Assembly: GCF_029784155.1 (NCBI RefSeq) | Contig: NC_073692.1 | Location: forward strand, 277,656,413 to 277,720,412 | Origin: Uranotaenia lowii | Taxonomy: Eukaryota > Arthropoda > Insecta > Diptera > Culicidae | Reading direction: 5' to 3' | DNA: 64,000 bases | In this document: positions 22,168-33,802 of the stretch, piece by piece | Layout of the letters: each line of letters begins with the position of its first letter | Position numbering within the stretch: position 1 is the stretch's first letter | The notes under the pieces: generated by a model | Database searches by the model: none | The model's input: only the letters and a program-made list of their open reading frames with translations | What the model was told of the DNA's origin: nothing | Made by a program: the position numbers and the translations under genes

Positions 22168-23650
22168 AGAGTAGCACCACTATGTGTTTCTCGTGTTGAA
22201 ATATGAATGATTGAAAATTACAAATATGTTCTTCCACAGTTTGTTCTGAATTGCTTAACTGATAAATCAAGCATAAGTTTACTTTTTTTGGACGTAGCAA
22301 TTGGCGTTGAGGACCAAAAATGTGAAAAAGGGGTGCGAAATAAGAACAGCACAACTTTAGTTTTACAACAAAAACAAGATTATTTTAAAAAATTGACTGT
22401 GTTAAAGTGAATTATAATGCTTCTACGAATTATTTGAATAGATAACTGCATTTTTTGGAGTTTTCCAAAATTCCAAAGGTTTTCAAAGGTTTTAAAATGG
22501 GGTTTTAAGAGATGCTCATCTAGCGTAAAGGAATTTGAAAGTGAAAAGTTTTTCAATTCAATGGATCATCTATACATCTTGCAATGTTAGAAAAATTTTT
22601 GTATTTCAAATTTGTTAATAATTTCTTGGAAATTCTTTGCCATGTGAAGTATTTTAAGGTGATTTTCACTCATAAAACTCCGTTTAAAAAGCACTCATTC
22701 TTTCCTCTTTTTTTAAAAAAGAATGTCTTTCAGTGAAAAGAAGAATCTCCCAAAAAGGCTTCGAAACTTGTTTAAGTTCCAAATTTGATGAAAATAACAT
22801 ATCAATTATTCCAGCTATGGATTTTTTACCGATTTTACTGAAAGTTTGTTTGTATACTTAATTGAATTTAAAAAAAAAATGCTTGAAAATTCGATTCGAT
22901 TCGATTCGTGTCGTATAGTTAAGTACAAATTAATTGAATACCAAATTCGATGGAAGTGACTTAAAATGCACTAGTCGTGTAAAATTTTCTATTAATTTTA
23001 AGTGATACTCCCACATCCTCCGAAGGGATTATTTCAATATCCTTCAATTCCTTTTATTCTAATGCCTCTCATGTTATTAAGTGGATTATTTTCAACCAAA
23101 TGATATTTCCGGATGATGTATTACAAGATATTTTTTAAGTGGGGATCTCTCTAATTTTCAAAATGTTACCAATGACAGAAAGGACATCAGATGATTTGTC
23201 GCTTCTAGAGCGTTTATCATCAAAAAGATTGGGTACCTGTGAAACGAATTAAATAAAGGTCGAATTTGAGCATGATATCTTCAAAAAAATTGTTAAAACA
23301 ACGATACTTAAGAGAAAAAAGGCTAATCTGAACCAAATCTAGGCATTATTTTAAAACTTGTCAGAGAAGAATGAAAAAGAATTATTTGAGATTTTAAGTT
23401 CTCGATGAACCACAGCAGCAGTGTTAAAATCGTACCTAAGTATTAAACACAAATATGTTCATTTTAATTTTTTTTATTCATTTTGGAAAAGAATTTTCAT
23501 AGAGGATTTCCAGATTTTCATTTGATTTAACAAATAATCTGAACAAACCCGGGTAAAATCCGGGAAGTTTCAAACAATACATTTTCACCTTGGCCAGATT
23601 TGACTTATCTCGATTTTATTTGTATTTATGTGCTATCCTAGATATATCGA
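22168..23650. other. AT-rich non-coding DNA
   Basis: No gene or classifiable repeat recognised. A short GATTCGATTCGATTCGTGTCG-like run occurs at 22891-22911. Confidence 0.45.
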
Positions 23651-23654
23651 GAAT

Positions 23655-24080
23655 AACCTTTGTTGTTCATTTTAATAATATTATCTACAAAGCAAGTAAT
23701 ATGCTTGGTTTCATCAGAAGGATTTAGTCTGCAATTGAATGATCATTGCACAATAAAAACTTTTTATGTCATTCCCCTCCTTGAATACTGCAGTTTAGTG
23801 TGGTCTCCATACCAAGAAGTTCATATAAATCGCATTGAGTCAGTAAAAAATCAATTCTTGTTGTTTGCCTTACTTAAATAAGGCTGGATGACTTTACCCC
23901 TTCCATAATATGAATCTCGCTACATGCTTTTAATTCATATACACTAAAAAGGAAGAGAATTTCCCATGATAGCCTTCATAAATGATAAAGCTTAGTTCTT
24001 TTAGAAACGAGACGCTTTCTCTTGCTGATAGCTCATTTACTAGTTATCGGACATTTGAACAGACATTTTTATAGCATTTG
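23655..24080 (+). pseudogene. Remnant of a Jockey-like LINE ORF2 C-terminus
   Basis: Across frames the segment reads KASNMLGFIRR, then LLEYCSLVWSPYQEVHINRIESVKNQFLLFAL, then GWMTLPPS and YESRYMLL, with stops and shifts between. This corresponds to the region after the reverse-transcriptase thumb in Jockey/CR1-type LINEs, where 'ILEYCSVVWSPY...HINRIE..QKKFLRYAL' is typical. Later fragments (LSLADSSFTSYRTFEQ) may be host sequence or further decay. No 3' tail or duplication was found. It is a short, old fragment. Confidence 0.7.
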
Positions 24081-27000
24081 GTTACCTGTGAAAATTACTA
24101 ACCGACCTTTTTTTATTTTAAATTCAAGCGCTTTGAGATATTTACGATGCAAGTTAAAAAGATATAAATTTTTTTGCACAGTTTTCTTCAAAAACCATCA
24201 TTATCAAATTGATAGCTGACGAAACCGTTGATTATTCAAAGAATTACCGTGTGTGAGTGGTGGAAAAGTATGATTACACTGTCAAAAATATTCTCAAAGT
24301 TCAAATCAAGCATTGCAGTGAAGCATACGATCGGGAACTACGGTTAAGGATCATCAGGAATGTCAAGTCTCATAGCAGCATTTTTAATTTTTTTTTTTTA
24401 TTAGGCATAAACTAAGGGTAGATCGCTGAAATGTCTAAAAAAAATTTCTCCTATAAGCTGAAGGCTTTGCCTAGTAATAAGTCATTCAAACCTTACCTCA
24501 AACAACAATTTTTTTCTAGTTTCATAGCTCGAAAGCTGTATATCCGCTACCGACTATGGGACAGATGATTTCTGATAAACGACAAAACTTATGAAATACC
24601 CTATTTCAAACAATTTCCAGCGTTTGAATCCTATACCATTTCTGCTCGTGACAATGTCCAGAGCTTATTAAAGTATGTATTTGCTGGTTGATTTATATAA
24701 AGTAATGAATTATCAAAATTCTGCTCCTGTGGAAAAGTACAATAATTATCAAAACGAAAACTTTGGTTTTCGCTGTTTTTAAAAGCCTAAAATGAGTAAT
24801 CTTGTATGTACGCTTCGCAACCTATGATCTAAATATACTAACCGATTATACTTTGAGTTTAATCTCATGATGGTTTGACTTCGTTGTTGTCAGATTTTGC
24901 CAGCAGAAATTCCATTAAAAACGTTATAAAGTGGCTCAAAAATAATCAAGTGTTGTAAATTTCGAAACAGCTGTATCCACTAAATTGCCCTCAGTTTCTT
25001 TCAAAAGAGAAGTATTGGATCGAAAAGTAGCATAAAAGCTGAAGGAGGAGGATGTAGCCGCCTAAAATACAGATAAGACGAAGTATAAGTTTGAAAAACA
25101 TATCAATATCATGACTGAAAAAAGTGTGCGCTGGCCGTTGGGAGGTACTAAGAATAAAGTTAAATTTTTTTCTTTCAAAAAACGATAAATATTTTTTTTA
25201 AATTTTTTTCACGAATTATCATAAGGTTACTTTTATTTCCTATAGACAGTATTTTGATCAAACGAATGATTTTAGAGATACAAGCATTCGTAACTGTCCC
25301 ATTTTTAAAAGAACTAAGCTTTAAATAAAAAATATTTTCGGAAAACGGAAAACAACGCACTGATCCGCTTCCAATATGATGGTACTCAAATGAACGTATT
25401 CCTCGAATAAAAACCCACTGTTCTTATTCGCCCTACTTAAGGGGGTAAACAAAAATAGTTGTTAAAAAATTGATAGAAACAAATCCGAACTACTTTTCTG
25501 ATTGAGTTTTGCTAAGGTCCACCTTATATAAATTGACAGAAATACTGCGGAAACATTCCAAAAATGTCCCAACCACCTCATTTTACAGGGTATCAATAGA
25601 GTTCCAATTATTTGAACATTATTTTGTTAAAATTCAAAGTACACAGGAACTTTACGATGCTCCTGGCTTACGTGTTGACAGCTCCACGGCACAGATGGAA
25701 GTGATGAATTGAAGAGCTTATTTCTAACGTTAACTCATTGCAGAACCAATACGAGAATTCTCGTTTTTCAACTTGTAGGAAGGGTAGTTGCATGCATAAC
25801 TCTAATGTTGTAAATTTATACTGAAACTTTGTTCAACAAAATTTAACTCATCACTTTTGTTAACTCAACCAAGTTTAATTTATTAACGTTTAAGTTAATA
25901 AATTACAAATTACAAAATTACAAAAACTACCTGTACAAAAAGAATAATTTCGCATTGGTGATCAACTTTTCAAAATACCCAAATTTAAAACAAGCCATGT
26001 TCTAATGCATATGAAATTTGATCAACAAGTGTTCAATTTTCATTGAATAAAATTTGACGAATTTCTTGGAATTTCATCTCAAAAGAATATTTTATCAATT
26101 TAAACAGATGTGTAAATGAAGGCAAACGCTGCTTTTCAAGCATGATACAAATAAAAGGTCTGCTAACCACAAACAAATATACATATTTGATGTAGTGAAA
26201 ACCAGATCAAGCAAAAAAAAACCAAACTAAAACGAATTTCCAATCAATCTTTTTGGTTTGCCGTCACCATCCAACCAACGGAAACAAATCGAGTTTTGGT
26301 TCGCTAGTACGGACGCACAAGAAAAACCCGCAATGAAAATTATAGGTTTCGGCGCCCGGTAACAATGGATTTGAACGAGCATATTTTACCATTTATGCAT
26401 ACGGAAAATTAATTCTTGCCACAACGACCTTGCCGGAATATTCGAGTCCATAAATGAGTGCATTCATTCACCATTCTGAAATATTTGTGTCCATTGGTTC
26501 AGCTCAAAGCGGAGTTTCAATGGTTAAAAAAATCTAATTAAGTGAGTTCAAAACTATAAAACCTTTTTCTTTATTTTAGGTGGCGATAAAGTATCGTTTC
26601 ATTATTTTTTTTTTATAACAAAACTATATCCAATTTAGTAAAATTTGTTGGTTTTAATTTAAAAATCTTCTTTTTGAAGCAATAGGCAGGAGATTTCAGT
26701 CTAATTACAAAATATATATAAATACTAAACTTATAAAATATGTACTGTAAGTACATTTTCCTAATTTTATCTTGAATATGATCCATTTCGATTAGACTTT
26801 CATGTTTCGTTTACAAAAGTTATGTTTTAATGAACTAACGCTGGATGAAAGTCCATACCCTGCGAACAGTAAAAGCTCCATTCTGGCAATTTGCCTGCCA
26901 ACCGAATCCGTTTGCCAATTTGCATCGAATCGCGGTTTCCAAAAGCAATTATTTCGCTCAAACTCAGTTCGTTTTGGCGTTTCTGCGGTCGAGCTTCCGG

Positions 27001-27409
27001 GGCGAATTAAATTGTTGTTTTCCGTATTTTGCATTTGCCACTTCCGGAACAACGGAGATTCGGATAAATTCGATCAAAACCACTAATTCGTTCTAAAAGG
27101 ATGTAGGTTGGCAAACCATACGGGTGCAACTAACTAACTCGTTGGCCAAGGTGAACTAAGATTATTGAGTGGCCGGACGTAATTATTACTAATCTTACAG
27201 TTCGTGTTTATGTCTGCTGGAGTTTACTGCTTGTAAACATATAAAAAATAAATAAATGAATCTATGTATGTAAATTAGAGTGGCAGCCAAATGGGTCATG
27301 TCGAATTTCGAAAACCGACCATATCAATTTTATAGATTGGCCCAAAAAACTGAACTGTAAAAAGTTTTCGCTCAATCCGACTTGATTTAGGAGTGCCTCA
27401 AAGTTCTCA
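24081..27409. other. AT-rich non-coding DNA, partly possible unique sequence
   Basis: No gene recognised. 26230-27100 is less AT-rich, with no visible repeat structure, and may be single-copy. Two mirror-frame ORFs at 26792-27096 have no recognisable domain. The piece 27290-27409, into which mariner copy B inserted, looks like part of a further interspersed repeat because it continues in character after the element. Confidence 0.45.
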
Positions 27410-27411
27410 TA

Positions 27412-28718
27412 AAGGGTGATACGGTCAAAATTTGGTCAATATCAACTTGACGTATTTCTTTCAATTTTGCATTTAAAAAACCTGAACACCCTTCATTTTG
27501 AAGGTGTGTGTGTGTAGAAGGCTGCTTCTATTTTGATTTTGGAATTCACTCTTCAGTTGTCGAAATGCCGTCCAAGGAAGAAGAGCAGCGTATCGAAATT
27601 TTGCTCGCGCATCGCGAAAATCCGGGCTACTCGCACGCAAAGCTGGCAAAATCGCTAAAAGTTGCCAAATCAACCGTTACAAATGTTATTAAAGTGTTCG
27701 GGGATCGTTTGTCGACAGCCAGGAAGTCTGGATCGGGGGGAAATCAAAAACCGGAAGCAGCTGAGACGACAAAGAGAGTTGCCGGCAGTTTCAAGCGAAA
27801 CCCTAACCTCTCTCTCTCCGAGATGCCGCAAATTAGCTGGGTGTATCGTCTACAACCGTGCATTGAGCCAAAAAACGAGCCGGACTATCGACTTACAAGA
27901 AGGTAGTGACTCCAAATCACGATGATAAACAAAATACGACGGCCAAAGCGCGTTCCCGGAGGCTGTACACGACGCTGTACACACTGACGAAGTTTGACTG
28001 CGTGGTAATGGACGACGAAACCTACGTCAAAGCCGACTACAAGCAGCTTCCGGGAAAGGAGTTTTATACGGCAAAAGGAAGAGGACAGGTAGCAGATATT
28101 TTCAAGCACATTAAACTGTCAAAGTTCGCGAAGAAATATTTGGTTTGGCAAGCCATCTGTACCTGTGGCTTGAAAAGCAGCATTTTCTTAGCTTCCGGGA
28201 CTGTCAACCAAGAAATTTACGTGAAAGAGTGTTTGAATAAACGTCTGCTGCCTTTCCTGAAGAAACGCGGTTGTTCCGTACTGTTTTGGCCGGATTTGGC
28301 ATCTTGCCATTACGGTAAAAAGGCCATGGAGTGGTTCGCCGCCAACAACGTGCAGGTGGTTCCCAAGGACAAGAACCCTTCCAACACGCCAGAGCTCCGC
28401 CCAATTGAAAAATACTGGGCTATTGTCAAGCGGAATCTAAAGAAGACCAACAAACTGCTAAGGACGAGCAGCAGTTCAAGCCAAACTGGCTCTCTGCGGC
28501 GAAGAAGGTGGACAAGGTGGCTGTACAAAATCTGATGGCAGGGGTTAAGCGTAGGGCCGGGCAATTTGGATTTGGAAAAGCGGAAGCCTAACTGAATATG
28601 TTTCCTGAATTTTATAGTTATTTAACTTGAAAAAGAAATTTAATTTGATTTTTGAAATATACGATTTCACCGATTTACACGCGTTTTCCTTTGGCCAAAT
28701 TTTGACCGTATCACCCTT
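27412..28718 (+). mobile_element. ITmD37E mariner-like DNA transposon, copy B
   Basis: Inverted ends AAGGGTGATACGGTCAAAAT match exactly on the two sides and are flanked by TA (27410-27411 and 28719-28720). The element is 1307 bp and lies in the opposite orientation to copy A, about 5.2 kb away. It is closer to full length, but its transposase is frameshifted. Confidence 0.92.
27565..28591 (+). pseudogene. Frameshifted ITmD37E transposase, copy B
   Basis: The start at 27565 gives MPSKEEEQRIEILL, a helix-turn-helix (KLAKSLKVAKSTVTNVIKVF) and about 85 codons in phase. Near 27812 an extra CT in a CTCTCTCTCT run shifts the frame; copy A has the shorter form. The catalytic block resumes in frame at about 27900: VMDDETYVKADY, LFWPDLASCHYGKK, LRPIEKYW, again D-37-E. 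A second shift near 28450 breaks the tail, which in the right frame ends FGFGKAEA at 28591. Three exons' worth of intact family features across only two indels suggests fairly recent death. Function in life: TA-targeted cut-and-paste transposition. Confidence 0.9.
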
Positions 28719-28720
28719 TA

Positions 28721-30656
28721 TTTGGGCTTTTTACCTTAAAAATCACCAAAGGGCGAAGGAAAGGAAATCGGAAAAATCGAAAATTAGATGTCAAATGACT
28801 TAAAAATGTATTAAACCTTAAAAATTTAAAAAAATAATCACCAAACAGGAGGATCGACGGAAGTTCGGAAAATTAAATTTAAAATATTGATGCCAAATAA
28901 CTTAGAAATGCATGAAACGTTGAGATCTGGTTTTACCAAAAACAAATTATTTGGACTTTCTGATGCTTCTTCTTCTTCTTCTTTTCACATCAACATGGCC
29001 AAAACTTGTATGCATCCTGGAAAATGAAAAACTTGCGATAAAAAATTCAAAACGCGGTTTTGTGATGTCAGAAATGAAAAAGTTATTTAATTTTCAATTG
29101 ATTTTTTTTAATTGTTAAATTACGTATTTTCCTCTAACTTTAATATTGAATCTCTGAAATTCGAAAATCTAGGGAAAATCTTGATCCTTCGTAAAATTCA
29201 GGATAATAAATATATTTATAATCGGTATCTAGTTTTTTGTAGGTTTTTTATTTCATTGAGCTGCAATTCAGTAAAAACTGTTTAGTTTTAGAATAATACG
29301 ATCCATAGAACAAAAACTAGAGGTGATTGACAAAATCTGACGGAATATTTCATGATGCCAAAATCATTCGTTGTTGTTCAGCAGTTGTTGAAACATATGC
29401 ACTAAAATAACTGTTCTCTTTCCAATAATAAAACTTTTTTTGTCAGATCTGAATCTGGATTATAACTTTCAATTTTAATTTTTATTGTATGAATGATTTG
29501 GATTGATGATTGGTATGAATCTTTAAATTCAGCCGAGTTTGGAAACAGAATTTAAAATATATTCTTTTGAATAAGGAATATCAGATGGCATTATGAAATT
29601 TGAGTTTATAACGAATACACACATATAAATTTAGGACATTTCTTATTTTTGAGTTTCATAACTTTTTTTTAAATGACGACTGATGATGAATTCAAAATCT
29701 GAGGTTTGATACTTAAATCAAAATTCTATTCTTTTTTTTTCAAATTCATATACTCGCATCTGAAAGCAATATTTTGTTACAATATGATGATTTTGATTTT
29801 GGATTGATGATTTTTCTTCGATCTTGAAAATATTTAGAACTAAATAAAGCCTAATAGGCAACTTTTGATAAAATTAAACAACAATGATATTTTTTTTATT
29901 GTTAATTTGATTGGCTCAAAAAATTTGTAAGGTACACCAGAAATGTTTGAAATTTTCCAATATAATAAGTACCTATACTAAAGTGTTTTTTAGTCCATTT
30001 ATATGAAGTTTAACGCATTTTAGAAACTTTTTGTTCTTTTGTATCCTTATTATAATAACATGTTTTTTTTATTGTTAAAAATAGATAAGATCGATCTATT
30101 AAAAGTCGAACTTTTACTAAATATCGAATAATTCTTGTTAGGACCCATTCAGCATTTTGGCAGTTCTCATTTTTCAGAAAAATACAGTCTTCGAAAGTAA
30201 AAAAAACATATTGATATCTCTTATTTCAAAGTTCATGTTTCATAGTGGTGAAATAATTGTTGTTTAACATGTCTGTCTTCGATTTGTAACTTTATGAAAA
30301 AATATCTTAAATTGAATTTTGTTAACCCTCTAAACTTGCTTGTACACGGAGTTTACTACCATCGTCATTAACCCTTCGTTCCATAAAGTAACAAATTGGT
30401 AACAATTAATGTATGAAAAAAGTGAAAAATCGTATTTTATTTTAATTTTTTTTCTTGATCTACACATCATTTCCAACTGTTCAAAATGATTTTTAAGGGA
30501 AAATAAAAAATCATGAAATGAAAAGTTAAAGCCAACCCTATACTAATTTTAATTTACTTTTTGCGCAAAATGATTCAAAATGTGTTAATCTAGCAATCCT
30601 TACTAGTGGCAACTATATGACAAGCAGTTTTCAAAAGCTACATCTAAGAAACCCAT
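28721..30656. other. AT-rich non-coding DNA
   Basis: No gene recognised. There is a short CTT run at 28970-28984. The sequence is strongly AT-rich with many homopolymer runs. Confidence 0.45.
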
Positions 30657-31682
30657 CCCAAGCAACCAGAATTCCCTCAAAAACGTTCTATAGAAGCCTA
30701 ATCATCTCTTGTTTCTGTCTGAAGAGAATGCTCATCAGCCCAAAATTAAAGTTCTCAAAGCTACTTTGAAGTTCGTTTAGAAGGCTATACAGAATGCTAT
30801 TCAGCCTCTAAGAGAATGTCAAAAAAAATTCTATTCAATTCAGCAATAACTCATTGCCACTGTATAAATAAGTATTTGAACTAATTTCATATGAGCGATT
30901 ATCGCATGGGTTGGTTGAGAGTTTAGACATTTCGTTTTTCAAGGACTTTCAGTTCACCAAATAAATATGTTATTACACATATTTTATTCAAAAGTTTATT
31001 CAAATAAATCGCTTTTAAAAATTATTACACAAAAGACACTATTACCTACGGCAGTGGCCTGGTCCTGCAGCACAAATCCGAGATTTTCCGAAATGAGACG
31101 AATTTATGGCTATTTGGTTTCCCAAGAGTTTTTCTCGAGCTGCGCCAGAATGCATTTCTAAATCGCCGGCAGCAAGCTCCTTAATCGCAGCGCTGGATGG
31201 TGAAAAGGCTCTGAAAATATAAAAACTGTGTTAAAAATCCGCAAAATTCTTTTACGTATTTGTTTCAACCACAATTTTTTTCATTTCGCTTTGAATTCGA
31301 TTGTAAATATACAAACTGATAAAAACAAAACAAATACCATGACATAAAATTGACAGACATATTTGACATGTCGCTTAGGATTCCCAAATAAGTTTCTTAA
31401 AACACCTAGACGTGTCTTAGAATTCCCAAATAAGTTTCTTTCAGCACCTAGGAGTATCTTAGAAAGTGCTTAGCGAACGCAACCGACCTTCTCAAAAGAA
31501 GTTGCATTAAAGGCGCTTAGAAGTTACGTTATTGTTATTTTAACCTTTTTAAAGGCGATGGAAGTTCTTGAGTAATTTTCACGTGACGTGGGTCACCTAA
31601 AGGTCTCTTAAAACATTTTTTCAGCCAAATGTGATCTTCAGAGTTCCATCTTTAAGTAAGATCGCGACTTTAGGTTGCTTGG
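30657..31682. repeat. Possible TIR element with CCAAGCAACC ends
   Basis: It starts CCCAAGCAACCAGAATTC and ends, in reverse, CCAAGCAACCTAAAGTC. The same terminal motif bounds the element at 48360-49114, where the inverted match is perfect over 18 bp. Inside, a short direct repeat TTCCCAAATAAGTTTCTT occurs at 31379 and 31421. No target duplication was found and only about 10 bp of the ends pair exactly, so this may be two unrelated ends. Confidence 0.45.
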
Positions 31683-32079
31683 TTTGACATGAGAAAACTG
31701 GAAATGGACCTTGAAAAAGAGAAATATAAAACACGTCTTAAGACGGGGTTCGAATTAAAAAAACAACTTTATATCAACAAATATGTTAAATGATAGCAAC
31801 CAAAAAAGTAGATACTGAAATTAGGTCATTAAGCCCATGAAGCTGTGCAATTTTTGGAGAAAAATGTAAAAATTGTTTCCTAAACGATGAAGTTATTCGT
31901 AGAACGAAAGTGGTAAGTAGTCATAACTAAACTTCTTTGATTTTTTCTGCGAAAACAATAAGGGCTAAGAGTTTCAACATTAAATAATAGTTACAATGTT
32001 AAAAGAAAGATATAAATGTAAGGCTGCCAGTAGAAGTCCTACGTATCTGAAGTGCCTATATTGGAAAATTGATCACCCC
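31683..32079. other. AT-rich non-coding DNA
   Basis: Nothing recognisable between the TIR repeat and the dispersed repeat at 32080. Confidence 0.4.
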
Positions 32080-32275
32080 AATGAAAAATTCGACTGCAAT
32101 TTGTTTGATAAACGCTCCCACGGAGTAGAAAATTTTGAAAGTTCAAGGGTATACCAACTAGGAAAAATTTTCAATTTTTATGATGTTTGAGCATTTTCGT
32201 ATATTATTTTGTACGGGTTTTTCCTAAATGGGTTGGTGGGGGGTTGGTGGGATTGATCACCATCCATGTTGAAAT
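32080..32275 (+). repeat. Dispersed repeat, copy 2 (relative at 6030-6250)
   Basis: It shares TCCCACGGAGTAGAAAATTT, TTCAAGGGTATACC, CATTTTCGTATA and a G-rich end with TGATCACC with the copy at 6030-6250, in the same orientation. Confidence 0.7.
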
Positions 32276-32693
32276 ATACGTTTTGTGAAACATGTTTCAA
32301 AAACATTTTCCTTGATACAAAGGTGTCAACTTTCTCTCGCAATCACTTCTTGTTTGTAGTGATTTATATCGATAGAATTTAAAAAAAGCTTTAAAGTTTT
32401 GTTACTCAATAGAAGGGTGTTTCGAACTGCAACTTTTCTCGAATTTCAAAAACCCTCTAGTTTGAAATGTTTCCTTTTTGGTCAAACCGAACGCCGAAAG
32501 TTCCGTAGATTTCCAAAATGAGATTTGGGTACCCGGGTTTTTGATTTTATGATTTTATGAAAAAAACGTTAAAATGACAGAATTTTTGTCCAATTTTCAG
32601 AAATATTAGTTTAACAAGAAAGTTATTGATTTTAAAGTCTTAAATAAAGCTTTCTCCATTATATTTTAGTCTGATGTTCTTAATGATTCGCCC

Positions 32694-33030
32694 CCCCCCC
32701 CCCCCTCAATTCGAAATTAACGAAAAACCCGAAGGGGGGGATAAATAAAGTTTGAAGTATGTTATGAATATTTCGATAAAAAATTCGAATATCCGAAAGA
32801 TTACAACACAAAAAAAAACAAATTGTAGAACATTGGAGTTATTTCATCTTTTGTATTCTTGATTAAATTGAATTCTCCGATGAAAAATTACTTGATTTAG
32901 ATGTTTTGTGCTATGATATTGTATACAATTTTGATGCATACAAGCTTTCGTGCAATTAATTCCAATTTATTTGTTTTTCTCATTATTTTTTATTATCCCC
33001 CCCTCGCGATGTTCCAACTCCGAGTGACAT
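32694..33030 (+). repeat. MITE-like TIR repeat, copy 2 of 3
   Basis: A C-run of about 14 (32692-32705) is followed by the family's CCCGAAGGGGGG, TAAATAAAGTTT, ATTTCATCTTTTGT and the closing CGATGTTCCAACTCCGAGTGACA. The outer inverted ends seen in copies 1 and 3 are not recognisable here. Confidence 0.75.
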
Positions 33031-33485
33031 TATCTCATTGCAAAATAATATAGAGTATGGTGGGGTAACAGTGCGACCTTAGTGCTACCCTATTTTTAGA
33101 AAAATATACAGTTGTTTTCCAAAAAATCGAGAACAGCATTTGATTCCTCAGGCTTTTATCTCTCTTCTTAAAAATTACGAAGATAATTGATTGACGCATC
33201 TGCTAGCAGAAGTGAATATGCCTAACTGCAATCGAAACGTACTTTTACCCCACCTCTGGGGCAAAAGTTCGAATGATGTAGGGTAAAAGTACGACCATTC
33301 CAAATTCCACCATTCTGCATGAAGTTAAGAGGAAAATTATTTTGTATCAATCTTTGCTTACAGCAGCAGCTTCTGTTTTGCTTCTGATACAAATCGTATA
33401 CATGGGCGAACAACCTGCGCGAATTTGAAGTTCTCCACAAATTGTCCTTATTTAACAGGTTTACGAAATTCAGTTCTCATCGTAT

Positions 33486-33802
33486 TTGAGCGGGACATCA
33501 TTCGACATATTAAGCGGGAACATCGACAATAGCGAACTCCTACAAAATGTTAGTTTGTCCGCCCCTACACGGTCACTCCGGCATCAGCAGTTTCTCTGGA
33601 TTCCCGGTCATCGGACTACTTATGGTTTCTACAACCCTTTGGACACGTGCAACCGCTACTTCAATCAATGTGCTAGCATCTTCGATTTTGGAATCTCAAA
33701 ACAGGTGTACAAAAATAGATTAAGGCAACTATCATTATAATTAGTCTGTGCGAAACATTTGTTCTCGAAGACAATAAATAAATAAATAAATAAATAAATA
33801 AT
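33486..33802 (+). pseudogene. 5'-truncated Jockey-like LINE: C-terminus and (TAAA)n tail
   Basis: About 84 codons in phase read LRHQQFLWIPGHRTTYGFYN, PLDTCNRYFN and FDFGISKQVYKNRLRQL before the stop at 33738. This is the conserved end of ORF2 in Jockey-type LINEs (pattern PxHRTxYGxxxPLDxCxRxFN ... FDF). After a 30-bp trailer comes a (TAAA)7-like tail at 33772-33802, typical of their 3' ends. Extreme 5' truncation is the normal product of aborted target-primed reverse transcription. The segment is intact over what remains. It may be the same family as the remnant at 23655. Confidence 0.8.
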
